Below, piece by piece: positions 50,278-58,611 of a stretch of DNA of 64,000 bases. The stretch is taken from the NCBI GenBank assembly GCA_963810055.1, contig CAWEME010000004.1:124001-188000 (forward strand), read 5' to 3'. The DNA is from REEB95 sp963810055 (GTDB lineage: Bacteria; Pseudomonadota; Alphaproteobacteria; ATCC43930; CGMCC-115725). The position numbers and the translations under genes were made by a program. How positions within the stretch are numbered: position 1 is the first letter of the stretch; the number at the start of each line of letters is the position of its first letter. The notes below the pieces were generated by a model, which worked only from the letters and a program-made list of their open reading frames with translations, made no database searches and had not been told where the DNA came from.

Positions 50278-51287
50278 TCAATCCTTGGCCAGGATTTCCG
50301 CGACTTCGACGCGGCGGCCCTCGCGCGCGGACAGAATGCCGGCTCTGATCACGGCAAGCGACGTGGTGGCGTATTCGCCGCCCACCTCCGGACGCCCGTT
50401 GCCGCGCACCGCCGCCGCGAATTCCTCGAGCTCCTCGGCGATGGTGTCCTGGTTCGCGAACGGGACGGCGACCGGCCGTTCTTCGCCGCGCTTTAGCAGC
50501 CGGAGGCCGCCAAACATGTCGTAATAGGCCGTCGCCTCTTTCCCGTAGATGTTCATCAGATAGTATTCGGATGCGGAGGCGTAGCTGGCGTTCAGCGTGG
50601 AGAGCGCGCCGTTCTCGTGTTCCAGCACCAGGCTCGCCACGTCCGGATTGTCGCCCGGCAGCACCAGCCGCGTGAATTGGCCGCTGACCGCCTTGACCGG
50701 CCCGACCAGGTATTCCAGCACGTCGGTGTAATGGATGCCGATCTGCAGCATCACCCCGCCCGGCATTCCGGCGGCCTGGTAACGCCACGAAGCCAGATCG
50801 ATCTTGCCGAGACGATCGCGGCTGATATTGGCCTCGGCATTGACCAGCTTGCCGAATACGCCGTCGTCGATCTGGCGCTTGATCCAGCGGAACTGGCTTT
50901 CCCGGCGGCGTTGATAGCCCAAGGCGAGCACGATGCCCGCCTGGCGGCAGAGTTCGGTGATCTTGCGGCCGTCGGAAACCGTGTTGGCGATGGGCTTGTC
51001 GAGAAAGACATGCTTGCCGGCGTCGGCCGCCGCGCGCGTGGTCTCGAGATGCACGCCATTCGGGCGTCGTGTTGATGACCGCCTCGACGTTTTTGTCGGC
51101 GAGAATGGCCTCGTAACTCGGCATAGGCGCGGCAGCCGTATTTGGCGGCGAAGGCGGCGCGCTTTTCTTGCGAGCGGGAATAGCAGGCGATGATCTTGAG
51201 CTTGCCGGAACGCTTGATCGCGTCGGCCAGCACGTCGGACCACCAGCCCATGCCGATGGAAGCAACGCGTAACGGCTCAACCGCCAT
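50278..51287 (-). CDS. Gfo/Idh/MocA-family oxidoreductase, two frameshifts
   Basis: NAD(P)-dependent sugar- or cyclitol-type dehydrogenase. N-terminal Rossmann part VEPLRVASIGMGWWSDVLAD; then in a second frame SYEAILADKNVEAVINTTP; then in a third NGVHLETTRAAADAGKHVFL DKPIANTVSDG with the EKP-like motif DKP; later GMPGGVMLQIGIHYTDVLEY, where H-x-x-D is the catalytic pair. The end VAEILAKD is at 50,278. Slips near 51,122 and 51,066. ATG 51,287 overlaps the 3' end of the GlcG-like gene by 11 bases, so they are co-transcribed. Substrate unknown. Confidence 0.85.
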
Positions 51288-51720
51288 GGCTTGCGCCGAT
51301 CGATTCAACCGCCTGTTGCGCGATGCGCTCGTCCGTGGCCCAGTCGCCGCCGGCGATTCCGATGCCGCCGATGCATTCGCCCTCGGCTATGATCGGACAA
51401 CCGCCTTCCATCGCGGTCCAGCGCTCCGGACCGGCGGCGAGCGCCAGCCCCAGCGCGTGAACGACGTCGAGTTGCTGCCCTTGCGCGCCGCGCGAGGAGG
51501 TTGGGCGCTTGTTCGAAGCCGCGCATACGGCTTTGACCGTGGCCGAATGCACCGAGTGAAACCGCCCGCCTTCCATCCGTTCGAGCAGAATGAGATGCCC
51601 GCCCGCATCGGCGATGGCGATCGAAACCGCTATGCCGGCCTGCTTGGCCTTGGCGATGGCGGTTTCCATCATCTTCCTGGCGCCCTCGTTCGTCAGGCGC
51701 TTGGCGTTCGTGACATACAT
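51277..51720 (-). CDS. GlcG/HbpS-like (heme-degrading/heme-binding) family protein, 147 aa
   Basis: Family text: NEGARKMMETAIAKAKQAGI AVSIAIADAGGHLILLERMEGG, SVHSATVKAVCAASNKRPTS, EGGCPIIAEGECIGGIGIAG GDWATDERIAQQAVE. Such proteins occur in glycolate/diol utilisation loci and heme sensing. ATG 51,720 is the family start. In the deposited frame the upstream MFS protein reads through into it without a stop. One frame over, the MFS would end SGIPEGGRQALPGGSR with TGA overlapping this ATG, so two coupled genes with a slip near 51,775 are more likely than a fusion. Confidence 0.85.
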   Translation of the reverse strand: MYVTNAKRLTNEGARKMMETAIAKAKQAGIAVSIAIADAGGHLILLERMEGGRFHSVHSATVKAVCAASNKRPTSSRGAQGQQLDVVHALGLALAAGPERWTAMEGGCPIIAEGECIGGIGIAGGDWATDERIAQQAVESIGASHGG

Positions 51721-52810
51721 CAACGGCTTCCCCCCGGCAGCGCCTGCCGCCCGCCTTCCGGAATCCCGCTCCCAGACCGGCGGGCTGAACTTCAACGGAA
51801 CGATGATCACGCCCGCGACGATCGCCATGAATCCCGCGACGCTGATGGCGAAGCTAAAGCCGTGCTGGATGATGAGGATGGTCGACAGGATGCCGCCATA
51901 GATGCCGCCCGACCCCTTGGCGATGGCGTAGAGCATGCCGTAATTCCCGCCCGCCGCCGCTTCGCCGAAATAATGCCCGATGGCGATCGGGAAGAGCGAG
52001 AACAGCGAGGCCCAGAAGAAGATGGCCAGGATGGCGGAGCAGACGAACAGCGTCTCGTTGTGCGGTCATTCCCGGCGAAAACCGTTCCGAACAGCAGCAG
52101 GCCGCAGGCGACGTAGCTGACGATCATCATGTTCTCGCAGCCGAACCGTTCCGACAGCGCGCCAAGGCCGAGCTTGCCGAAGCCGTTGGCGACGGCGATG
52201 CCGCCGGCCGCCGCGGTCGCCGCCGTCGCCGTGAAGCCGAAGCTGTTGGAATAGGCGACCATCTTGCTGATGCCGGCGAGACCGGCGCTCGAAATCAGGA
52301 TGAAGGAGACGATCAGCGCCCACATCTGCCAGGTCTTGAGCGCCTCGCCGACGGTGTAATTGTGCTGCGAGGGCCGCGCGATCGCCTTGGTCTTGGGGAC
52401 CCAGCCCGGCGGCTTCCAGCCCGCGGGCGGGTCCTTCATCAGCAAGGCCGCGACGACCGACACGCCGGCGATGAGCGCGGCCATGACGTAGACCACGGTG
52501 AAGAAGGTTTCGGGCGGCGCCGAGGCCGGTATGGCCCGGATCGGGAAGATGAAAGGCAGCGAGCCCCACGAGAACGCGCCCGCGATCAGGCCGGTCATGA
52601 CGCCGCGGCGGTCGGAAAACCATTTGTTCCCGGTGCTGACGGCGTTGTTGTAGATGAATCCGGTGAAAAAGCTGCCCACGCACCACAACGCGAGCACCAG
52701 CGGAAACGACGGCCCGAGCGCGATCGACAGGATGCCGAGCCCGGAAAAGAGGCCGGCCACGGCGGTGGTCCAGCGCGGCCCGTATTTGTCGCGCAACATG
52801 CCCTTGCGGC
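51721..52810 (-). CDS. MFS permease of the oxalate/formate antiporter (OFA) type, N-terminus missing
   Basis: Begins abruptly near the joint at about 52,810 with RDKYGPRWTTAVAGLFSGLG, the loop 2-3 signature, so about the first 70 residues (two helices) are absent. Then FTGFIYNNAVSTGNKWFSDR RGVMTGLIAGAF, QHNYTVGEALKTWQMWALIV SFI, and after a slip near 52,066 HNETLFVCSAILAIFFWASL and GEAAAGGNYGMLYAIAKGSG GIYGGILSTILI. The pattern is that of OFA-type organic-acid exchangers. The truncation comes from the chimeric joint, not from biology. Confidence 0.82.
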
Positions 52811-52816
52811 ATTTAA
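52800..52816. other. Chimeric junction between two genomes
   Basis: Left of about 52,800 every base supports the GC-rich alphaproteobacterial MFS gene; right of about 52,816 every base supports a glutamate-synthase-like gene of different codon use. Both genes run on the minus strand and each is cut within its conserved core. The only shared stretch is a few bases around GCAAGGGC/GCCGCA. No repeat, IS or integrase lies at the joint. Confidence 0.85.
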
Positions 52817-53437
52817 AACCGAGGGAACAACCGCCCCCCGGTCCCATTGCGAAGGAATGGCGTTAAACATGATGGGCATGGGGCTTTGAACGAGCTTGGG
52901 CGGAGTGCTGACCAGTTCCATGCCGCTAAAGTCAAGGCGACCGATTTTGCGGCCGATATCCACGCCCGTATTGATATATTCCCTGCCGTGAATGCCGTCG
53001 CGGGTTGGCCTGACGATTTCCGACATATCGGTCCACATGGAATCGAAGCCCGTGCCGCTAAAAGGCCCGCCGTAGCCGCAGCCCGATACCGGTACGCCGC
53101 CGGTCTCGGCCTGCCACCAGGTGGTAAGAACAATATCCGGCGTAAAATACGCGTCGCCCAGGCGTTCGTATTCCGGGTTGACGACGCGCGTGAGGATGTT
53201 TTTCGTGCAATTCTGGACGCAGGTAAGGCAGCCTTTGCATTGGTAAATATAGTCCAGATAGCCGGGTTCGTCGTGCAGCGTGTCTTGTTCGTCGCGGTAG
53301 AGCCCGTACACACAGCCTTTTTTCACGCAGTTCTTGCAACTTGAGCAATCTTCCCGCCAATCGACGATGCCGAGCTTGCCCTCGGGCCTGATGCGCGGGG
53401 GCGTTAGTTGGGCATGGATGTGAAATTTCGCGGGCAT
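52806..53437 (-). CDS. Ferredoxin-containing FMN glutamate-synthase-like protein (GltB2 type), C-terminus missing
   Basis: About 205 residues remain. An N-terminal domain with two [4Fe-4S] cysteine sets (CSSCKNCVKKGC near residue 31, CKGCLTCVQNCTKN near residue 67) is followed by the start of a glutamate-synthase-like FMN barrel: GCGYGGPFSGTGFDSMWTDM SEIVRPTRDGIHGREYINTG VDIGRK and PPKLVQSPMPIMFNAIPS. Homologues are about 500 residues, so the catalytic half is lost at the joint. Follows metF by 5 bases. Likely ferredoxin- or partner-linked amino-group or redox chemistry. Confidence 0.8.
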
Positions 53438-53442
53438 TCGAT

Positions 53443-54360
53443 TTAACCTATATTTGACTTAAGAGAATCCAGGACTTCAAGCGCCGCGTCGCGGTCGCCG
53501 TTACAATTGATCTCAAAGCCGCGAAGGCCCTGCATGGCCGAAAGCCTCTCCATGCTCTCAAGGGCTATTTTTATGCCTTCCTTGCGGCAGGCGTTTTTGT
53601 CGGATTTTGAAGCGAGACGTTTGATGACCTCTTCCGGCACCATGGGCGTGGGCCTTTTTTCGGCATAGGCTTTGGCCGATTCAATGTCCGTTAGGACCTT
53701 AATGCCCGCGATAAACGCGGCTTTGGTTTGCAACCCGCGATTAGTCACTTCTTTCCACCACAGATCAAACCGGTTGAAATCGAATACCGGTTGCGTGACT
53801 ACGAACTGCGCTCCGGCGAAAATCTTTTGGGCAAGACGGGGCATTTGCAGCTCAAGCGGATCGGCGTTCGGCGACGCCACCGCGCCTAAACATAGCGGCG
53901 TTTGGCCTGGAATATTTTTTTCGCCTACAATCGAGGCGTTTTTATCGAGACCGCGCAAGCTTTGAAGCAGGATGGTCGCGTCCACGTCGTATACGTTTTT
54001 GGCCGCATGAAAGGGCAAAAGCGATTGATGGGTGCCGCTTGTACACAGAATGTTATGAATGCCCATTGCCTGCGCGCCGATACTATCGGAGATAAGCGCG
54101 GTGCGGTTTCTGTCGCGTGTTGCCATATGCAAGACCGGCTCCATGCCTTCGGAAACCATGATCGAAGCGGCGGCAAGCGCGGACATACGTACGGCTTCAC
54201 GATTATCGCATACGCCCAATGCATGCACTTTTCCGGAGAATGCTTTTGCCGCAGACCTAATAAACGCGGCATCTGGAGCTTGCGGCGGTGTAATTTCGGC
54301 CAAAACTACTTGTTTTCCCGATTCTAACCGCTTGAGTAACTGAGACTTCTCTTGTGTCAT
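53443..54360 (-). CDS. metF: Methylenetetrahydrofolate reductase (MetF family), 305 aa
   Basis: TIM-barrel enzyme reducing methylene-THF to methyl-THF. Opening KQVVLAEITPPQAPDAAFIR; GVCDNREAVRMSALAAASIM, HMATRDRNRTALISDSIGAQ AMGIHNILCTSGTHQ (folate/flavin site), CLGAVASPNADPLELQMPRL AQKIFAGAQFVVTQPVFD and KAAFIAGIKVLTD. The N-terminal Glu in AEIT is the family's catalytic glutamate. Located between an MvhD-like iron-sulfur gene and a ferredoxin-type gene, an arrangement of MetF versions that take electrons from iron-sulfur partners rather than NADH (inference). Confidence 0.92.
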   Translation of the reverse strand: MTQEKSQLLKRLESGKQVVLAEITPPQAPDAAFIRSAAKAFSGKVHALGVCDNREAVRMSALAAASIMVSEGMEPVLHMATRDRNRTALISDSIGAQAMGIHNILCTSGTHQSLLPFHAAKNVYDVDATILLQSLRGLDKNASIVGEKNIPGQTPLCLGAVASPNADPLELQMPRLAQKIFAGAQFVVTQPVFDFNRFDLWWKEVTNRGLQTKAAFIAGIKVLTDIESAKAYAEKRPTPMVPEEVIKRLASKSDKNACRKEGIKIALESMERLSAMQGLRGFEINCNGDRDAALEVLDSLKSNIG

Positions 54361-54375
54361 ATTGCTACTTTCCTA

Positions 54376-54795
54376 TTACGCAGAGACGATTCGCGAACCA
54401 CTACCGATACCGGATAAACACCCGACCGCATCGGATATAAGACCCCGTAAATGTTCAATCGTATCATTGGGTGAACAATGCAAAAGTTGGGCGCGATCGG
54501 GGTCGGACCCAATTTCCTCAAGAAGCCGCTTGACGGTGCTCAAACGCATTTCGGCCCGGTAATTGCCTTGCATGAGCGTGCAATCGCCTTGCGGGCACGT
54601 AACCACGCATACACCACGAAGGCCCCCTTCCAAGGCATGCAAAATATATTGAGCGTCGATTTTTCCACTGCAGGGGATCTCTTTGATTCGCACATGCAAT
54701 CCCGCTTCATTCCATTGAGCGGGAGCATATTTTCCGCCGGGAATGCAGTTTTTGCACAAGTAGACGATAATGTCGGGATTTGCGGGGGTCGCCAT
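54376..54795 (-). CDS. MvhD/HdrD-type hydrogenase iron-sulfur (delta) subunit, 139 aa
   Basis: Small electron-transfer protein of the MvhD/FlpD family, which links heterodisulfide-reductase-like flavoproteins to other modules through a [2Fe-2S] cluster. Seen: IIVYLCKNCIPGGKYAPAQW, IKEIPCSGKIDAQYILHALE, GVCVVTCPQGDCTLMQGNYR AEMRL and LLHCSPNDT, supplying the conserved cysteines. First gene of the operon (15 bases before metF). HdrA, its usual partner, is not adjacent; upstream is AT-rich non-coding DNA. Confidence 0.85.
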   Translation of the reverse strand: MATPANPDIIVYLCKNCIPGGKYAPAQWNEAGLHVRIKEIPCSGKIDAQYILHALEGGLRGVCVVTCPQGDCTLMQGNYRAEMRLSTVKRLLEEIGSDPDRAQLLHCSPNDTIEHLRGLISDAVGCLSGIGSGSRIVSA

Positions 54796-54961
54796 AAATT
54801 TACATGCTTTTAAAATGAGTAAATAAATTGTATAACGAATTTAAAGGATTTCAAAATAATTCGCGGGATATTTTGAAGGTCAAGAAAATATTTTATTTAA
54901 TATTTTTCGAGGAAAAACGGGGCGGACAAACCTGAAAACCCAGCAATAACACTGTTCTAAC

Positions 54962-54990
54962 TTGACACATTATAAAAAACCGGCTATTTT
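54962..54990 (+). promoter_or_regulatory. Sigma-70-type promoter of the lipoprotein gene
   Basis: TTGACA (perfect -35, 54,962-54,967), 17-base spacer, TATTTT (54,985-54,990), about 58 bases before the start codon. The rest of the 54,796-55,048 gap is AT-rich with no other feature seen. Confidence 0.55.
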
Positions 54991-55048
54991 ATGTTGGTCC
55001 GTCATGGAAACCTTGGCCTGATCCTCTTTGATGATTGGAGAAACCGAA

Positions 55049-55504
55049 ATGCGAAAAAAAACCGGACTATTGCTATGCATCCTATGCTTCGCGGTAAGTC
55101 TAATGACCTGCGATCCGACCTATGAATACGATTTTTATGTCCAAAATGCTACTTTAAAAAATGTGGTCGTCATTGCCCAGGTTCAAAATCAAAATGACCA
55201 GTACGTTTTCGACACAATACCGCTTTCTTCGGACAGCGCCTGCTTAATTTATTCCGATGAAAACTGGGGACAAACCGCGAATATCGCCCAGCCGTCGGAC
55301 AGCGTCCCGGCTTATCCTAAAATCAGGCTTCTCCAAATAGCCCTTAAAGACTCCTCCATAGGTTTTCTGCAAATGTCGGTTAAGGACTCAGTTTGCTATC
55401 AACAAGATCCGGTTAATTTTGCGCTCTGGCAGCACACGGGAGTGGTAAGCGGTCCGGGGAAAAGCATTTACACTTTTGTAGTGGATTCAACGATCGTGCA
55501 ATAG
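55049..55504 (+). CDS. Predicted lipoprotein, 151 aa, unknown
   Basis: MRKKTGLLLCILCFAVSLMT followed by Cys gives a lipoprotein signal peptide with lipobox LMTC at about residue 21. The mature part (DPTYEYDFYVQNATLKNVVV, then IPLSSDSACLIYSDENWGQT) looks like a beta-rich single domain. I prefer ATG 55,049 (GGAG 8 bases upstream) over the in-frame ATG at 55,028. No recognised family. Promoter TTGACA/TATTTT upstream. Confidence 0.72.
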   Translation: MRKKTGLLLCILCFAVSLMTCDPTYEYDFYVQNATLKNVVVIAQVQNQNDQYVFDTIPLSSDSACLIYSDENWGQTANIAQPSDSVPAYPKIRLLQIALKDSSIGFLQMSVKDSVCYQQDPVNFALWQHTGVVSGPGKSIYTFVVDSTIVQ

Positions 55505-55638
55505 CAGTATCCGAAAAGAGAAAATTTAAAACTAACAATCAAACGCGCAAATATTTATTTTCTAATTTAACTGCAATAAAACCTTTATATCAAGACAATT
55601 AATACATTTTTTCGATTAATTTCTTTGGAGGTACTTCT

Positions 55639-57150
55639 ATGAATAAAGCAATATTCGCTCTAAGTATTATTTTTAGTTTTAACTTGTTGACATTTTCAAC
55701 CACAAATCAAAAACTTAGTTCGGCCATTAATTTTCTTTTAAATGATGATAATCCTCCAATTACAGTAACAAAATTTTCAAATGTTACAAATGCCATTGGC
55801 ACACAATGGGGGCGACTTAATATAGACATTCAAAACAAGTTTGATCCTGGTCCTTATATTGGCAGCTGGAATAGTTCTGGAATAAAATGGTATAGAGCCG
55901 AAATGAGATGGGAAGACTACGATAGTTTAAGTATTGCTAATAACTATGCTTCCTCCTTTAATAATTCAATTATGGATAAATTATTCACACCACTTCTTAA
56001 CAATGGGATAACTCCCTATATCATGATCTCTGGAGGAAACTCTTCATTTACAAGCTCTAAAACTATCCCTCCAATTTTGGGGTGGTACCATTTTGCAGAT
56101 AGTGCACTTGGAAAAGATTTCCTTTCTCCATCTGGGTTTGCTAAATTTTGCGGCGCATTTGCAAAATTCGTCAATACCTATTCTTATGATTCTACCAACC
56201 CGGTTCATTATTGGGAAATCGGCAATGAACCTCATAATTTTCTTTTTGCCCCCTATTACGATTCAACAAACAGCCTTTGGGGCGGAGGTAAATGGGTATC
56301 ACATTTTGTTAACTATTTTAATTCCGCTGCAACGGCTATTAAAGCTGCTCAACCCACTGCAAAAATACTTTCTCCAGGTGATGATCTTTTCGATTCCATG
56401 AAGGTATATTTACCACAAATCGCGAAAAACGTGGACATTCTTGCAATTCATCCTTATATGCCATCAGGTGATCCAACAAAGGACCCTTACGCAGATCCTT
56501 CTCCAGAATCCTCCGATTCACATATTGCTGACTTTGTTAACAGAGCCAAAGAAAATAATATAAAAGAAATTTGGATCACTGAAGATGGATGGGATCATGT
56601 CAATTTTGCTAATAATACAAATTGGGGCAGATATGCTTCCGAAATTGGCCAAACAAAATATTTGCTACGCGCCTTGATTTATTACACTTTATCATACAAT
56701 ATTAAAGTTTTTACTCAGTATAATTGGACTAGTACCGAGTTCTCAATGAGCAATAGCTCCATTTCAGCTCTTAATAACCTTCATTCATGGTTCGGGAATG
56801 CAGATAATGCGGTAGCAACTACTTTTGTTGAAAAATCCTATGCGAGCATTTCAATAAATGGTAATCTTGATCGATCAAAATTAAAACAATATCTTTTAGT
56901 TAAAAACAATAAAACTTTGGAATATGTATTTTGGTTAGCCATTCCTGAAAATGACAACTACCAAAAGCTCAATGCAAAATTAACGTTTAGCTTTCCAAAT
57001 CAGCTTGCTATTGCCAATATTAAATCTTATGACGTGATAGACCCAACTAAAAATTCTTCACTTGCTTACAGTATTTCAGGAAAATCACTTATAATACAGG
57101 GAGTACAAATAGCCGATTATCCAATTTTTGTTGAAATATCTTTGCAATAA
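55639..57150 (+). CDS. Secreted glycoside-hydrolase-like (clan GH-A type) protein, 503 aa
   Basis: Signal peptide MNKAIFALSIIFSFNLLTFS. The catalytic TIM barrel shows the clan GH-A signs: acid/base glutamate in HYWEIGNEPHNF (about residue 197) on strand 4 and a candidate nucleophile in EIWITEDGWDHVNF (about residue 314) on strand 7. KNVDILAIHPYMPSG lies between them. The C-terminal 110 residues form a beta-sandwich-like segment. Closest in feel to GH39/GH5-related endo-acting glycosidases; family not certain. Very AT-rich codons, unlike gltBD downstream. GGAGG ribosome site 9 bases before ATG. Confidence 0.72.
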   Translation: MNKAIFALSIIFSFNLLTFSTTNQKLSSAINFLLNDDNPPITVTKFSNVTNAIGTQWGRLNIDIQNKFDPGPYIGSWNSSGIKWYRAEMRWEDYDSLSIANNYASSFNNSIMDKLFTPLLNNGITPYIMISGGNSSFTSSKTIPPILGWYHFADSALGKDFLSPSGFAKFCGAFAKFVNTYSYDSTNPVHYWEIGNEPHNFLFAPYYDSTNSLWGGGKWVSHFVNYFNSAATAIKAAQPTAKILSPGDDLFDSMKVYLPQIAKNVDILAIHPYMPSGDPTKDPYADPSPESSDSHIADFVNRAKENNIKEIWITEDGWDHVNFANNTNWGRYASEIGQTKYLLRALIYYTLSYNIKVFTQYNWTSTEFSMSNSSISALNNLHSWFGNADNAVATTFVEKSYASISINGNLDRSKLKQYLLVKNNKTLEYVFWLAIPENDNYQKLNAKLTFSFPNQLAIANIKSYDVIDPTKNSSLAYSISGKSLIIQGVQIADYPIFVEISLQ

Positions 57151-57355
57151 TTTGCCAAAAGAACTTTTTATTTTTTTACAAAAACAGAAAACCTTCATTT
57201 TCAAAAGGGGGTAGAAAAATGAAGAAATAGATTGAGTGAGAACGGATATGGATAGATCTCTGCTTGAAAATAAAAAGTTTGTGATCCAATCATATATTGA
57301 TTAAGAATTTTAACGGAAGCTGTCTTTTTAACATGTTAATTTCATGGGAGAAAAT

Positions 57356-57730
57356 ATGAAAAGCTTATTCACATCTATTTTGATGTTACTATTACTGTCT
57401 TTAACTTCAACATCATTTAGCGCGACCACTCCTGTCTACGCAAATAAAAATTTTACATTGTCGAATATTTTTGCTTCGGTTGGGGTAAATGCACGAGAAA
57501 CACAACTAATTGTTTATGGAAATTGGGCTGAAAACGGAAATCAAGCTATTTATCTCTCGCTTGGAACAGCGGATGACCCAATAGCAAAAGCGAGATATGC
57601 CACGATAATTGCTGCCATGGGTTTAGGAAAAAGAGTATATATAAGCTATTGGACCGCAAATACTGCCACAAATTATGAAGCTTATATTGACGATGTTGCT
57701 GAAATGTGGACAGTAAAAATTATCACCTAA
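57356..57730 (+). CDS. Small secreted protein, 124 aa, unknown
   Basis: Signal peptide (MKSLFTSILMLLLLSLTSTS, cleavage near FSA-TT). Mature part of about 100 residues: VYANKNFTLSNIFASVGVNA, YLSLGTADDPIAKARYATII and KRVYISYWTANTATNYEAYI, no recognised family. GGGAG 5 bases before ATG 57,356. Same AT-rich codon use as the glycosidase upstream; perhaps a co-acquired secreted factor. Confidence 0.62.
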   Translation: MKSLFTSILMLLLLSLTSTSFSATTPVYANKNFTLSNIFASVGVNARETQLIVYGNWAENGNQAIYLSLGTADDPIAKARYATIIAAMGLGKRVYISYWTANTATNYEAYIDDVAEMWTVKIIT

Positions 57731-57909
57731 ATTTTCAGGTGCATTGGACAATAAAGGCGGAATTAGTAGAAAAAATTCTTGACAGTTTTAATTTCCCAAA
57801 ACGACAAGAAATTGATACTTTATGGGCCAAGGAGGCGGAAGATAGAATAAATGCCTATAACCAAGGAAAAATTGAGTCTATTCCCGCAAGTTCGGTTTTG
57901 AAAAAATAG
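57706..57909 (+). pseudogene. Addiction-module (TIGR02574-type) antitoxin, truncated N-terminus
   Basis: The C-terminal half EIDTLWAKEAEDRINAYNQG, then KIESIPASSVLKK, matches the putative addiction-module component family, whose partner is a RelE/ParE-type toxin. The usual N-terminal PPEER/LxExLW-type region is replaced by about 25 unrelated residues shared with the tail of the preceding gene in another frame. No RelE partner follows. A remnant of a toxin-antitoxin locus. Confidence 0.55.
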
Positions 57910-57949
57910 AGAAGCTAAAGCTGAAATGAACAGCGAACTAATTGAATAA

Positions 57950-58126
57950 ATGACGGAAATCAATTTAAAAGATATTCGGGCATTAGCGAAGAAAAAGATT
58001 TTATATCTTCCTCACGCTGTAAGCCAGATGAACCGCCCGGAAAGAATGATTTCAACTTTGGAAGTAAAAAATGTTATTGAAAAGGGTCGAATAATCGAAT
58101 ACTACCAGGAAGACCGTCGCGGTTAA
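57950..58126 (+). pseudogene. DUF4258 (MqsR-like toxin family), probably internally deleted, 58 aa
   Basis: MTEINLKDIRALAKKKILYL, PHAVSQMNRPERMISTLEVK, GRIIEYYQEDRRG: the HA...RM..R...EV...I..GRIIE pattern is that of DUF4258 proteins, often paired with a YgiT-type zinc-finger antitoxin, as here. The family normally continues with a strand such as SCLILG...VV. Here the frame stops, and one frame over TVAVKADE (a typical last strand) precedes a stop at 58,138, suggesting an internal deletion. Confidence 0.55.
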
Positions 58127-58140
58127 AGCTGACGAATAAA

Positions 58141-58353
58141 ATGAAATGCATTTACTGCCAAGCAGAGATGAAAAACGGAACAGTACCGTATCATGTTGAC
58201 CGGAATGGCTACCATTTAACCTTCGATAAAGTGCCGGCAAAAATTTGTTCTCAATGCGGCGAAGCCTATTTTGAGGAAAAAGAGGTAGATAAAATTCAAA
58301 AAGCGATTTCTTCTTTGAATAAGCAATCGCCGAAAATTTTATCGGCCGCATAA
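58141..58353 (+). CDS. YgiT-type zinc-finger (MqsA N-domain) antitoxin-like protein, 70 aa
   Basis: Two CxxC knuckles, MKCIYCQAEM and KICSQCGEAYF, bind zinc. PYHVDRNGYHLTFDKVPAKI between them and EEKEVDKIQKAISSLNK after them are typical of YgiT/MqsA-like antitoxins without the C-terminal helix-turn-helix. It directly follows the DUF4258 remnant (15 bases), the normal toxin-then-antitoxin order. Intact. Confidence 0.8.
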   Translation: MKCIYCQAEMKNGTVPYHVDRNGYHLTFDKVPAKICSQCGEAYFEEKEVDKIQKAISSLNKQSPKILSAA

Positions 58354-58431
58354 GACCGATCTTCCGGGAAGTAATGCAGGGGAAACTTATTGATCAACGA
58401 AGAAGCAAAAAATCATTGTCTAATTTAAAAC

Positions 58432-58611
58432 TCAAGCAGCCTTCGTATGTTCATTTTTCGGCACCCGGCATTTTATACCTAAACTCTTACAGCCTTCGAA
58501 TGCTTTTTCGTTAAGATATTTAACCCGATCTTTTTCCGGAATTTCTTCAAGTTCTTTTGCTAAAGATTCCCGCCAGGCCCAAACTTCTTCAACAGCCTTT
58601 CCAGTGCTCAT
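58432..58611 (-). CDS. Small partner protein of the PIN-domain gene, 59 aa
   Basis: MSTGKAVEEVWAWRESLAKE, LEEIPEKDRVKYLNEKAFEG, then CKSLGIKCRVPKNEHTKAA: a short, mostly helical, charged protein. Its ATG overlaps the stop of the PIN-domain gene (58,608-58,611, ATGA), so the two are translated together. By position it is the likely antitoxin-like partner, although antitoxins usually precede the toxin. Family unrecognised. Confidence 0.65.
   Translation of the reverse strand: MSTGKAVEEVWAWRESLAKELEEIPEKDRVKYLNEKAFEGCKSLGIKCRVPKNEHTKAA

Noticed and set aside
57151..57355. Small frames in the spacer between the two secreted-protein genes (for example an 18-codon frame from about 57,249)
   Set aside because: No ribosome site, signal or family; AT-rich non-coding DNA gives such frames by chance.
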